A stretch of 64,000 nucleotides of DNA from an uncultured Prevotella sp. (lineage in GTDB: Bacteria > Bacteroidota > Bacteroidia > Bacteroidales > Bacteroidaceae), in assembly GCA_900316015.1 (NCBI GenBank), contig ONBG01000012.1, forward strand, positions 1 through 64,000, written 5' to 3'. Under the pieces are notes generated by a model that searched no databases, had not been told where the DNA came from, and was given only the letters and a program-made list of their open reading frames with translations. The position numbers were made by a program, and so were the translations under genes. Below are positions 27,665 to 37,343 of the stretch, piece by piece (within the stretch, counting starts at the first letter, position 1; each line of letters begins with the position of its first letter).

Positions 27665-28930
27665 ATGAAATATTATAAATGGATTGTGGTTTGCCTTCTG
27701 TTTCTCCTCCCGTCTTGCACGATGCTGGCGGGAGGAAAAACAAGGCGGCAATCAGACCGAGCTTATTGGTGCTCGTTAGCGTATAAGATCGCACAGCCTG
27801 TCTTGGAAAACATGTCTAAAGGCGAACTGCAAAAGAATATGCAGACAGAATTCAGTCCTACCTTTGACCATCGCAATAAAAAGGTGCTCTATATGGAATG
27901 CTTTGGCAGGCTCATGGCTGGTATCGCCCCTTGGCTCTCCTTACCGGACGATTCCTCTGCAGAGGGAAAACAGCGCAAGCAATTGCGGGAATGGGCCCTC
28001 TCGAGCTATCGGAATGCTGTAGACCCGCAAAGTCCTGATTATCTTTGCTGGGGCATCGGTGGACAGAACCTCGTTGATGCGGCATATATCGCAGAGAGCT
28101 TCCTGCGGGCTTACGACCAATTGTGGGTGCCTCTCGATACGCTTACCAAGCAAAGGTATATCAAGGAGTTTACTGGATTGAGGAAGATAGATCCTCCTTA
28201 CACCAATTGGCTCCTGTTTTCTTCCACGATAGAGAGCTTCATGGCTAAAGCCGGGGCTCCTTATGATCAGTTCAGAGTGAACACGGCATGCCGTAAGTGC
28301 GAGGAATGGTATGTCGGGGATGGTTGGTATTCAGATGGCCCTCATTTTGCATTTGATTATTATAGCAGTTATGTCTTCCATCCAATGTACTTGGAAACCT
28401 TGAAGGCGATGATCGATGCGAAGGCTAACACGAGGTTAGATTATCAAAAGTATTATGACCGGGAGCTGAAACGGGCTCAGAAGTTCTCGATCATCCTCGA
28501 GCGGTTTATCTCTCCTGAAGGCACGTTCCCTGTGTTTGGACGGTCTATGCCATACCGAATGGCAGCCATGCAACCCTTGGCCTTGATGGCTTGGTATCAG
28601 CAGTTACCGGCCGACTTGAGCAACGGACAGGTTCGTGCAGCCTTGACAAAGGTCTTGCATAGGATGTTTGATTCCCAGAATAATTTCAATGCGAAGGGAT
28701 ACTTGACCATTGGGTTCTGTGGACATCAAGCTGGCACGGCGGACTGGTATACCAATAATGGATCCTTGTATATGACGACTTTGGCCTTGATGCCACTGGG
28801 TTTGCCTGCCAGTGCCCCTTTCTGGACGGATCCTGCACAGCCTTGGACGCAGGTGAAGGCTTGGGGTGGAGAAGCCTTCCCGAAGGATCATAGGTGGGCG
28901 GACACGATTACAACACCTGATAAATGGTAA
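27665..28930 (+). CDS. DUF2264-family exported protein, possible beta-glucuronidase (GH154-like)
   Basis: 421 residues. Hydrophobic leader with LLPSC, so probably a lipoprotein (Cys18). The body matches the DUF2264 family: RAYWCSLAYKIAQPVLENMSKGEL, ECFGRLMAGIAPWLSL, GGQNLVDAAYIAESFLRA, YVGDGWYSDGPHFAFDYYSSYVFHPMY, and RFISPEGTFPVFGRSMPYRM. It is probably an (alpha/alpha)6 barrel. From memory, arabinogalactan-degrading loci of Bacteroides contain a protein of this type assigned to GH154 (exo-beta-glucuronidase). I am not certain that the two families coincide. Its place between SusD and GH105 supports a role in uronic-acid-bearing side chains. Confidence 0.75.
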   Translation: MKYYKWIVVCLLFLLPSCTMLAGGKTRRQSDRAYWCSLAYKIAQPVLENMSKGELQKNMQTEFSPTFDHRNKKVLYMECFGRLMAGIAPWLSLPDDSSAEGKQRKQLREWALSSYRNAVDPQSPDYLCWGIGGQNLVDAAYIAESFLRAYDQLWVPLDTLTKQRYIKEFTGLRKIDPPYTNWLLFSSTIESFMAKAGAPYDQFRVNTACRKCEEWYVGDGWYSDGPHFAFDYYSSYVFHPMYLETLKAMIDAKANTRLDYQKYYDRELKRAQKFSIILERFISPEGTFPVFGRSMPYRMAAMQPLALMAWYQQLPADLSNGQVRAALTKVLHRMFDSQNNFNAKGYLTIGFCGHQAGTADWYTNNGSLYMTTLALMPLGLPASAPFWTDPAQPWTQVKAWGGEAFPKDHRWADTITTPDKW

Positions 28931-28960
28931 AGAAGAGGTTGTAACAACTAACATTTGGAC

Positions 28961-30094
28961 ATGAATCATATCAAAGATTGGAAAATCATGATCTGCCTGC
29001 TCTTTTGGGCGGATAGCATAACTGTACAAGGCAAGCAATGGACGCGAGCTGAAGTGCTGACTGTCATCAATCAGGTAAACGACTATTGGCAAGAGCATCA
29101 CTCACCAGAGGTACGTGCCTTTTGGGATCACGCTGCCTATCATACGGGTAATATGGAAGCATATCGACTGACTGGGAACCAGCAGTTCTTGCAGTATTCC
29201 CAACGCTGGGCAGAATATAACCATTGGATGGGGGCAACGGAGCAGGATCCATCCAAATGGTTGTACAAGCATTATGGTGAGGGACAACAGTTTGTCCTCT
29301 TCGGTGATTGGCAAGTCTGCTTCCAGACTTATATCGACTTATATCATCTGTCTCCAGCGGCATACAAGATAGCAAGAGCCAAAGAGGTCATGGGATATGA
29401 GGCTGATTCCCAGGTTCATGACTATTGGTGGTGGGCTGATGCCCTTTACATGGTCATGCCCGTGATGACGAAAATGTACCGGTTGACGGGGGAACAGAAA
29501 TACTTGGATAAGCTTTATGCCAACTTGCTCTATGCTGACAGCATCATGCTTGATGCTGAGACTGGACTTTATTTCCGAGATGGGAAATATGTCTATCCGC
29601 AGCATCAGACACAGAATGGAAAGAAAGACTTTTGGGCCCGCGGGGATGGTTGGGTTCTCGCAGGACTGGCGAAAGTGCTCCAAGACATGCCAAAGCACTA
29701 TCCTCATTACGACTTCTTTGTTAAGAAGTACGTTCGGTTGGCTAAGTCCATTGCGTCCTTGCAGCAGAAAGAAGGGTATTGGACACGTTCGATGATGGAT
29801 CCTCATCAGGCACCAGGTCCAGAGACCAGTGGGACCGCCTTCTTTACATATGGTATTCTTTGGGGAGTCAACCATGGCTACTTGTCTAAGAAAGCGTTCT
29901 CGCCCGTTATCAAGAAGGCCTGGAACTATCTTTCCACGACAGCTTTACAACCTGATGGCTCCATCGGATATGTGCAACCCATAGGTGAGAAAGCGATTCC
30001 CGGGCAGATGATAGACATTCATTCACAAGCGAACTTCGGCGTAGGTGCCTTCTTGTTGGCTGCCTGTGAATACTATCGGTTCCTCAGCCGATGA
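28961..30094 (+). CDS. GH105 unsaturated rhamnogalacturonyl/glucuronyl hydrolase
   Basis: About 377 residues, the usual length. The open frame can be extended by two codons to a TTG at 28955, but ATG 28961 is the natural start. There is a weak N-terminal hydrophobic stretch (IMICLLFWADSITVQG) that could be a signal peptide. Family motifs: HYGEGQQFVLFGDWQVCFQTYIDLY, DYWWWADALYMVMPVM with catalytic Asp160, YFRDGKYVYPQHQ, FWARGDGWVLAGLAKVL, and ETSGTAFFTYGILWGVN. The (alpha/alpha)6 barrel enzyme removes 4,5-unsaturated uronic acid left by a polysaccharide lyase. No lyase is encoded in PUL I, so the lyase must be elsewhere or the substrate arrives already cut. It is the last gene of the PUL I operon and is followed by a hairpin. 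Confidence 0.9.
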   Translation: MNHIKDWKIMICLLFWADSITVQGKQWTRAEVLTVINQVNDYWQEHHSPEVRAFWDHAAYHTGNMEAYRLTGNQQFLQYSQRWAEYNHWMGATEQDPSKWLYKHYGEGQQFVLFGDWQVCFQTYIDLYHLSPAAYKIARAKEVMGYEADSQVHDYWWWADALYMVMPVMTKMYRLTGEQKYLDKLYANLLYADSIMLDAETGLYFRDGKYVYPQHQTQNGKKDFWARGDGWVLAGLAKVLQDMPKHYPHYDFFVKKYVRLAKSIASLQQKEGYWTRSMMDPHQAPGPETSGTAFFTYGILWGVNHGYLSKKAFSPVIKKAWNYLSTTALQPDGSIGYVQPIGEKAIPGQMIDIHSQANFGVGAFLLAACEYYRFLSR

Positions 30095-30099
30095 TTATT

Positions 30100-30142
30100 G
30101 GCAAGTTCCCCCTGGAAACCTGGTTTTCAAGGAGAACTTGCC
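30100..30142 (+). terminator. Hairpin after the PUL I operon
   Basis: GGCAAGTTC (30100-30108) pairs with GAACTTGCC (30134-30142), with a further imperfect inner stem (CTGGAAACC with GGTTTTCAAG). The T-run is weak, but the stem is long. It separates PUL I from PUL II. Confidence 0.6.
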
Positions 30143-30420
30143 CTAAACCTCTATCTGTCCTGATATTGATAAGATGGCAGAAGTTGATCGTTTTATCTGT
30201 TGTCCAATACAGATGTAATTATTCTGCAAGAGCTACTCGTCTCGAATGGATCTCGAACGGTTAGCGAAGGATTCGTGTATGCCGCCAACCGCTCCATAGC
30301 CCCAATTTTTATATAAATTTTATGAAGGAAAGAGACTTTGGGCAGATGCTTTCTTTAAATTTCTTAATTCTGTTAACATATTTTATACTTAGTTTTTGTT
30401 TTGGTGTGTACTTTTTACAC
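30143..30420 (+). promoter_or_regulatory. Upstream region of PUL II with short repeats
   Basis: About 280 bp without a convincing gene. It holds the inverted repeat ATCTGT (30197-30202)/ACAGAT (30211-30216) and the tandem 11-bp repeat TCTCGAATGGA-TCTCGAACGGT (30240-30261). Either could be an operator for PUL II. There is no regulator gene next to PUL II to pair with it. Confidence 0.3.
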
Positions 30421-30428
30421 TATATTTG
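30400..30428 (+). promoter_or_regulatory. Promoter of the PUL II SusC gene, inside the longest open frame
   Basis: TTTG at 30400-30403 and TATATTTG at 30421-30428 with 17 bp between them. The expected transcription start (about 30435) lies downstream of the ATG at 30322, so the first usable starts are 30442 and 30487. Confidence 0.5.
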
Positions 30429-30486
30429 CAACGACTTTTTGATGTTATTACTTGAACAATTTATTATAATTTTAGCGTTTTTATTT

Positions 30487-33400
30487 ATGGTTACAATCTA
30501 CTATCACAAGCCACCTGTATTGTGGGACAGGAGTGCAAGGCTATTGAGAGTCTCAACCTTAGCTTTGGCTTTATGCGCGATGCCCCGGTTGATGATGGCA
30601 AAAACGAATGAGAGCATGATGGTGCAACAGACGGGTACTGTCCATGGTACAGTCGTTGACCAGAGTGGAGAACCCTTAATTGGAGTGTCTGTCCTTGTGA
30701 AAGGTACTACCACAGGGACGGTAACAGACCTTGATGGAAACTTTTCCTTGGAAGCTGCCAGCGGTAAGACCCTTGTCGTGTCTTACGTAGGCTACCGTAC
30801 TCAAGAGATCGTGGTAAAGGGATCTTCCCTGAAAATCACACTACGGGAAGACCAGCAGAATCTGGATGAGCTGGTCGTGATTGGATACGGAACCCAAAAG
30901 AAGGCAAACTTGACTGGTTCCGTGGCGAATGTGGACAACAAACTGCTTGAGAATCGTCCTTTGACTAACCTTTCTTCTGGTATGGCAGGCTTGCTTCCTG
31001 GCGTCCAGGTTCTTCAGAACTCTGGTCAGCCTGGTCAGGATATTGGACATATCAATATCCGTGGTGTCGGGACGTTCAATGAGTCTGGGCCTTTAGTGAT
31101 CATTGATGGAGTAGAAGGATCGATGAATGATGTGAACCCAAATGACGTAGAGAGTATCTCTGTTCTGAAAGATGCTGCTTCCTCAGCGATCTATGGTTCT
31201 AAGGCTGCGAATGGCGTTATCCTGATCACAACAAAGCGGGGTAAGAGCGGAAAGCCTACGATTACCTATCAGGGGCTCTTCGGAACGACGAAGGCAACTG
31301 ACTATCCGCATTTTATGTCATCGGGAAGAATGGCTGAGGTTTGGAACCGGGTGAATGAAAGCGTGGGCGTAAAGGATGAATTTACTGCCGATGAAGTCCA
31401 GAAGTTTAAGGACGGATCGGACCCCGACAACTACGCGGACACCGATTGGCAGGGCTTGCTCTATAAGACGGGCATTCAGACATCCCATAACGTTACCTTG
31501 TCGGGTGGCAATGATTATGCCAAGTATTTAGCATCAGTAGGGTACCTGTTCCAAAATGGTATCGTAGATAACTATAACAAGAAGCAGCAGAGTGGGCGCT
31601 TGAATGTGGATATCAACCCAACCAAGAAGCTGGAAACCAGTTGGTCGTTGAACTTCATGCGCCAGGATATCAACGAGCCTTTGCCTTCTTATAATACGTC
31701 TACCAGTACAGGTGACTATGGAAATGAGTTCGGATCTTCCAACTCCGTTTACCAGATCTTCCGCCAGATTAACGTGATCAGCCCTATGGTACCGTATAAG
31801 TATAGTGATGGCTCTTATGGATCGATCTCCGATGGTAACCCGATTGCATGAATTGAGTCCGGGGCAAGGGGACAGACCATCAAGACAAACCTCCAGGGAA
31901 TCGGGAGCATGAAATATTATATCCTCCCTTATCTTTCCGTGAAGGCTGCGCTTGCCTATACCCGAAACACCAATGAATATGCAGCTCATAATATTCGTGT
32001 CAAGTACCATTCCGGTTCACAGGGCGTGACAGAGTCTTCTTTCTCATCTTCTAACTACGAACGGACCGTCTTTGACTTGACACCTGAGTTCGTCAAATCG
32101 TTTGGAGGACATAACTTTGACGTCCTTGCTGGTTACCATGCCGAGCTATATAAATATCGTTATTCATATTCCTATCGTACGGGTATGGCTAATGATGTGC
32201 TGACGGATATCAATGCGGGTTCTTCATCTACGGCTCAGGCATCAGGGTATACTCGCGAGCTTGCGATGATCTCTTGGTTTGGCCGATTCGCCTATAACTA
32301 TATGGGGCGTTATCTTTTTGAGGCAAATGCACGTTATGATGGATCCTCTCGCTTCTCTGGAGATAACAAATGGGGATTCTTCCCATCTTTCTCCGCAGGC
32401 TGGCGCTTCTCTGATGAGGCGTTTTGGAATAGTCTGCGAAATGTGATTTCCAATGCTAAGTTGCGTCTTTCTTGGGGTAAGTTGGGTAATCAGGAGATTG
32501 GATCTTACTATCCTACGGTAACCCAGATGTCCTTGGGCTATGGTACGATTATCGCTGGCAAGTACGTGAATGGTGCCGTGACCAGAAATGCTGTCAACCC
32601 GAACCTCAGGTGGGAGGCCACAAAGACAGCTGGCATAGGTCTTGACTTTAATATCTGGAAGTTGGCTGCTACCTTAGACTGGTATGAGAAGACCACCTCT
32701 GGCATCTTGATGACAGTGGATGTTCCTGCTGTCTATGCCTTGAGCAACTATTATGATAATATCGGAAAGGTTCGCAACCGCGGTCTTGAGTTCAGCGTTG
32801 AATACAATGACCGTAAAGGTGACTGGACTTGGGGTGCCGGTATCAATGGTAACTACAATAAGAATAAAGTGCTCAATATGGGCACGGACGTCAATGGGAA
32901 ACCTATTGAATATCGCTCTGCCAATGTCGATCAGTCAACGGTTCGTAACGTGGTGGGAAAACCCATGTTACAGTATTATGGCTATAAGGTGGACGGCTTC
33001 ATCAAGTCAGGTGAGGAAGTCTCTTATGCAAATGGTGGTTGGGCTGACTATGAGGGCAGTGCCATTCGCCGGGTTGGTGACCTGAAGTTTGTCGACCAGA
33101 ACGGTGATGGGAAGATCGATGCCAACGACCGTGTATATCTTGGTTCGATAAACCCTGACTTCACCTTTGGTTTCCATTTTAATGTAAGCTGGAAAGGACT
33201 CGACCTGATCGCCTTCTTCCAAGGCGCAACCGGTGCTAAACGATATATGGGAGATGCATTAGGAGGTCTTAGTAAGTCTGATAATAAGTTGAACGTTCTT
33301 TGGGAAGACAGCTATACCTTGAAGGGAGAAGGTGCCAAGTACCCAAATATCGGCGTTCCTGGACAGAATTATAGTGACAATAAAGGTCAGAACTCTTTCT

Positions 33401-33633
33401 GGTTGCAAAATGCTTCCTATGTCCGCATGAAGGAATTGCAGATCGGTTACACGATTCCGAAGAGCATTACCAGTAAGATCGGACTCTCTAATTGCCGTAT
33501 TTACTATTCTGGCCAGAACCTCTTTACAATTACTGGCATGATAGACGGCTTCGACCCAGAGGCTCCATCTGGACGAGGCAATGGCTTCCCTCCAACGGCT
33601 GTGAATTCTATCGGTCTTAACATTACATTCTAA
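30487..33633 (+). pseudogene. SusC/RagA-type transporter gene interrupted by one in-frame TGA (PUL II)
   Basis: Two open stretches in the same frame (to 31851 and from 31909) together give a full SusC of about 1048 codons: N-terminal carboxypeptidase-like domain (VHGTVVDQSGEPLIGVSVLVKG), LDELVVIGYGTQKKANLTG, plug SISVLKDAASSAIYGSKAANG, and a barrel ending SIGLNITF. The only break is TGA at 31849-31851, after GSISDGNPIA. The SusC gene at the right end of this window has GSIGDGNPIAW at the same place, so the change is TGG (Trp) to TGA. The start is chosen at 30487 because a promoter lies at 30400-30428. The stretch 30322-30486 is hydrophobic but not signal-like. The intact SusD and two further genes follow. 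The break is either a recent nonsense mutation or a base-call error. Confidence 0.85.
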
Positions 33634-33646
33634 AGATTCTATAAAA

Positions 33647-35371
33647 ATGAAAAAGATAATATTTGGTGTGATTGCTGCGCTGAGCCTGATCGTGACCAGT
33701 TGCTCAGATTTCTTGGACCGCGCGCCTAAGGATGCACTTTCTCCTTCTACTTTCTGGCAGTCGGAGGACGATGCTTACCTGGCGCTCATCGGTACCTATA
33801 ATGGACTTAATAACATCTATCATAATGGCCATTGGACTGGTTATAACTGTATTATGATGGATGCGCTCTCAGACAATCTTTTCGATTACTTTTCCTGGGA
33901 AGGCTATAATGTGCTGACAACGGGAAATATTACGCCATCCAACAATGGCGTTGCTGGTAGCTTTTTTAACTTCTCTGATATCCGGGCTTGTAACGAATAC
34001 CTTGAGAACGAGGGTAATATCAACTGGTCAACGTCTGGGTTGGAGGACCAATACAAGGCGGAAGTACGGACAATACGGGCTCTCTTGTATCTTTATCGTA
34101 CGAACTGGTATGGTGATTTCCCTCTCATTACGAAGACGATGAGCTTGGAAGATTCCTATAACCAGGCAAGGACTCCGGTGGCGGAGGTGCATAAGTTCAT
34201 AGAAAGTGAGCTCAAAGACTGTATCAATGCGTTGCCAACTCGTGCTCAAGTGACACAAGGACGTATTTGCAAGGAGTTTGCACAAGGTCTCTTGATGAGG
34301 TACTACCTGTGGAATAGTGACTATGCGGATGCCAGGACTTATGCTAAGGCGATTGTCGATGAGGGTAACCTTTCCTTAGCGAACGACTATAAGTCGATGT
34401 TCGAAGTGGCAAATCAATATGACAATGAGACAATCTTCGACTTCTCTTTTGTCGCCAATACGGATCGTGATTTGTACGGCAACCCGTTCGTTGCCAATGG
34501 CGCATTGGGCGGTTGGTCGTCTATTGTTCCTACCGTCGACTTGATGGATGAGTTCGAGTGTACAGATGGAAAGACCATCGACAAGTCTGATCTCTATGAT
34601 CCTACCCATCCCTTCTTGAACCGTGACCCACGCCTTCGCGTAACGATGGTTTACCCGGGACAGGTCTATACAGGCTATACGGATTCTCAGAATGGATGCT
34701 ATAACTCCCTGTCACCAACCATTAATGGCAATAACAACTTGGATTACTGGAATAATGCAGGGAATGCGTCTAAGTCGGGACTGCAGTTGGGTAAGTACTT
34801 CCTCGCCTCGAATGTCACACCGAGCGGACTGAGTCACATGAGCGCACATTTCAAGGTGATGCGTTATGCAGAGGTGTTACTGACCTTGGCAGAGTGTGAT
34901 ATCGAGTTAGGCAATCTGGATGAAGGCGTGAAATACCTCAATATGGTTCGCCGCCGGGCAGGCATGCCAGACGTGGCGGTCACCGATCAAGAAACCTTAC
35001 GCGCCCAGGTACGTCGTGAACGAAGGGTCGAATTGGCTGGTGAAGGACTGCGACGGGAGGACATGGTTCGTTGGAGGGTTGATGCCAACGGAAAATGGGT
35101 AGCCTCTGGAGGGACACCTTATATCGTTTGGAAATTCCAGCACAACTACTGCATCGAGCATCTTGACGGGTATATCGAAGACTACAAGGATGCGAATGGC
35201 GACTGGGTAGCCCATGTTACCGGTCGCACGGGAGGCGGACATAACGCTCCCCAGACAGCTTTCGCAAGGGAGAACTTCGAAACGTTCACCGCGAAGAACA
35301 TCTATTGGCCGATCAGCCAGAGTACGATTGATACGAACCCGGCACTGACACAGACCGAAGGTTATAAATAA
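33647..35371 (+). CDS. SusD/RagB-family lipoprotein (PUL II)
   Basis: 574 residues. Lipobox IVTSC with SDFLDRAPKDALSPSTFW directly after, the normal SusD start. Core motifs EVRTIRALLYLYRTNWYGDFPLITKTMSLEDSYNQARTP and the C-terminal signature AQVRRERRVELAGEGLRREDMVRWR are all present. It begins 13 bp after the SusC stop and would cap that transporter. Because its SusC partner carries a nonsense codon, this protein may be expressed without a pore, or transport depends on readthrough or another SusC. A hairpin 12 bp after its stop suggests a partial terminator before the membrane-protein gene. Confidence 0.94.
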   Translation: MKKIIFGVIAALSLIVTSCSDFLDRAPKDALSPSTFWQSEDDAYLALIGTYNGLNNIYHNGHWTGYNCIMMDALSDNLFDYFSWEGYNVLTTGNITPSNNGVAGSFFNFSDIRACNEYLENEGNINWSTSGLEDQYKAEVRTIRALLYLYRTNWYGDFPLITKTMSLEDSYNQARTPVAEVHKFIESELKDCINALPTRAQVTQGRICKEFAQGLLMRYYLWNSDYADARTYAKAIVDEGNLSLANDYKSMFEVANQYDNETIFDFSFVANTDRDLYGNPFVANGALGGWSSIVPTVDLMDEFECTDGKTIDKSDLYDPTHPFLNRDPRLRVTMVYPGQVYTGYTDSQNGCYNSLSPTINGNNNLDYWNNAGNASKSGLQLGKYFLASNVTPSGLSHMSAHFKVMRYAEVLLTLAECDIELGNLDEGVKYLNMVRRRAGMPDVAVTDQETLRAQVRRERRVELAGEGLRREDMVRWRVDANGKWVASGGTPYIVWKFQHNYCIEHLDGYIEDYKDANGDWVAHVTGRTGGGHNAPQTAFARENFETFTAKNIYWPISQSTIDTNPALTQTEGYK

Positions 35372-35382
35372 TTCATGATCAG

Positions 35383-35425
35383 AGAGGGTTCTACCCGACA
35401 GATAAGTTGGGTGGAACCTTCCTCT
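35383..35425 (+). terminator. Hairpin between SusD and the DUF6057-type gene
   Basis: GAGGGTTCTACCCGAC (from 35384) pairs with GTTGGGTGGAACCTTCCTC (to 35424) around an AGATAA loop, with small bulges. There is no T-run, so it is possibly an attenuator or RNA-processing site that lowers expression of the next two genes relative to SusCD. Confidence 0.5.
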
Positions 35426-35455
35426 TCGAATAGGAAGTAGACAAAATAGCTTGAA

Positions 35456-37309
35456 ATGAAGAATACAAGAATAGGAGTCATTGCACTCTCAGTGGTCATG
35501 TTGGTCCTATTGGTCCTGCATCTACAACTGACGCAAGAATATCTTTTCTTTTTCAGGGAAACCCTGATGGTTTTCTATTATGATGCAAGTATCATTGCAT
35601 CCCGCTATTTAGGGATCGGCGGACTTGGACTGATGCTCACACATTGGATCACTCAGTTCTTTATTCTAAAATATGTCGGGACCATCGTTACGGCTCTCCT
35701 CGGCGTGCTTTCTGCCCTGATGATCTGGGCAAGCATGGGTACCCGGCGGAAGGCAATGGTCATGTTGCCGCTTTGCATGCTTCCTTTTATATTCCAATGC
35801 CACGCTCTTTTCGATATCTATTATAGCTACGAGGGAGTGGTTGATTTCTTTCTCTTCTCGCTTTTTGCATTTCTCTATAGGCGTATTGCAGATCGGACGG
35901 CGCGCCCTGGGTGGAAGGTTGCGTGGGCATCCTTGTTCTCCTTGCTGCTGTTCTATGTCTCTGGTGCCGTTGGCTTCTTGTTGGCTTTGTATCTATTGAT
36001 GAACGAGATCGTAGATCAACAATGGAAGGGTTGGCGTTTCCTGATCCCTGTTGTCCTCATCCTGATTGCCAGCGGGATCTGCATCTCACGGGGAATCATC
36101 CCGAGATGGCGCGATGCGATCACGAACGCGGCCTATTACGAACCCATTCTGACAGCTACTAATTTCTTCTATACTTCGTGGATATTGGTCTTGATCCTGC
36201 CTTTGCTCATGCCACTCCTTAATAGTTTGGAAGCAAGGTTGAAACCTTTTATCATCTTATCAAGCTCCTTTGCAGTTCTTGTCGCTGTATCCGTATTCTC
36301 TGTTTATTCTGCCCGGCGCAATCAACAGAAGATGTATCCGATGATTGCCATGGATCATTTCATCAGGGAACACGATTGGGAAGGACTGCTGAGGCTGCCT
36401 GCTTGTCAATCCAGCAATTTCCTCTTGATGAACCGTGTCAATCTCGCTTTGTCCCATACAGGACGCTTCTTAGACGATTTCTTCCATTATCCTCAGGTGG
36501 CTCCTTATAGCCTTCTGACAGATTTGGATCAATTGGCATTGGATGTCGAGATCACGACAACGCTGAGCGAGATCTACTGGCAGATGGATAATATAGCGTC
36601 TGCCGACGAGAAAGCCTTCAATGGCTATGAGGGACTGCGCTACGGATCGCCGATCAACTTACAGATGCTGGTAAGAACCAGTATCGTCTTCGGTCGCTAT
36701 CAGGTTGCCGAGAAATTGATCAAGATGCTTGAGAAAACCCTCTTCTACAAAGACTGGGCAACAAGCCAACGCCGTTTCCTGTACAATGATAAGGCCGTGG
36801 AAGCTGATCCGGAGTATGGAGAGAAACGGAAAAGCCTGCCGAAAGGGACCCGGGAGTTCATCCAAGCCAAGGGTCCTTATTATGACCTGTTGCAGACCAT
36901 CCGCACGAACCCTAAGGCGAGGGCTGCCAAGGATTATGCCATCGGTTACCTCCTGTTGGCAAACGACATGCCCCATATCAATGCTTTCATCGAGGAATTC
37001 TATGGAACACCGGTCATGCCCACCATGCCCCTGCGGTTGCAGGAAGCTGCGGTAGCAACGCATGAGACAGACTTGGACTGGTGCCGCTCTCATGGAGTTG
37101 ACGACAAGGTCATCCGAAACTACCAGACTTTGCGTCAAGCACTGGTGTTGTCGCAGACCACAGGAACCTCCCCACAGGCAATCCTGGACCAATGGAGAGA
37201 CACTTACTGGTATTACCTGTTAGTGACATCACCGAATGTTGCCAATATCAGAGCTGCCCAGCAACAACGGCAACAGGCTGCGCGGCAGAATCAGATGTCA
37301 GCCCATTGA
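35456..37309 (+). CDS. Polytopic membrane protein with soluble C-terminal half (DUF6057-like)
   Basis: 617 residues. The first 290 contain about nine or ten hydrophobic helices (for example 7-25, 50-70, 75-95, 100-118, 150-175, 190-206, 235-252, 268-286). The remaining 330 residues are soluble and helical, with TPR-like spacing (LTDLDQLALDVEITTTLSEIYWQMDNIASADEKAFNGYEG) and a Gln-rich end. I connect it with the uncharacterised DUF6057 family seen in Bacteroidales; this is a recollection, not a search. Function is unknown. It lies 84 bp after SusD, and 34 bp before the PD40 lipoprotein, so it belongs to PUL II. The layout (multi-span membrane part plus helical repeat part) would suit an assembly factor or transporter accessory. 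That is a guess. Confidence 0.7.
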   Translation: MKNTRIGVIALSVVMLVLLVLHLQLTQEYLFFFRETLMVFYYDASIIASRYLGIGGLGLMLTHWITQFFILKYVGTIVTALLGVLSALMIWASMGTRRKAMVMLPLCMLPFIFQCHALFDIYYSYEGVVDFFLFSLFAFLYRRIADRTARPGWKVAWASLFSLLLFYVSGAVGFLLALYLLMNEIVDQQWKGWRFLIPVVLILIASGICISRGIIPRWRDAITNAAYYEPILTATNFFYTSWILVLILPLLMPLLNSLEARLKPFIILSSSFAVLVAVSVFSVYSARRNQQKMYPMIAMDHFIREHDWEGLLRLPACQSSNFLLMNRVNLALSHTGRFLDDFFHYPQVAPYSLLTDLDQLALDVEITTTLSEIYWQMDNIASADEKAFNGYEGLRYGSPINLQMLVRTSIVFGRYQVAEKLIKMLEKTLFYKDWATSQRRFLYNDKAVEADPEYGEKRKSLPKGTREFIQAKGPYYDLLQTIRTNPKARAAKDYAIGYLLLANDMPHINAFIEEFYGTPVMPTMPLRLQEAAVATHETDLDWCRSHGVDDKVIRNYQTLRQALVLSQTTGTSPQAILDQWRDTYWYYLLVTSPNVANIRAAQQQRQQAARQNQMSAH

Positions 37310-37343
37310 GAATCAAGGATGTTTAATTTGTGATGAAATAGTT

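Noticed and set aside
30322-30486. N-terminal extension of the PUL II SusC open frame (hydrophobic, 55 codons)
   Set aside because: A promoter lies inside it at 30400-30428 and the encoded segment does not resemble a SusC signal peptide; treated as non-coding leader.
31909-33633. Second half of the PUL II SusC as an independent gene starting at ATG 31909
   Set aside because: Same frame as the first half, no signal peptide, begins in the middle of a SusC barrel; it is the continuation after the TGA.
36659-37192. 177-codon minus-strand frame inside the DUF6057-type gene
   Set aside because: Antisense shadow of a continuous coding frame with consistent neighbours.
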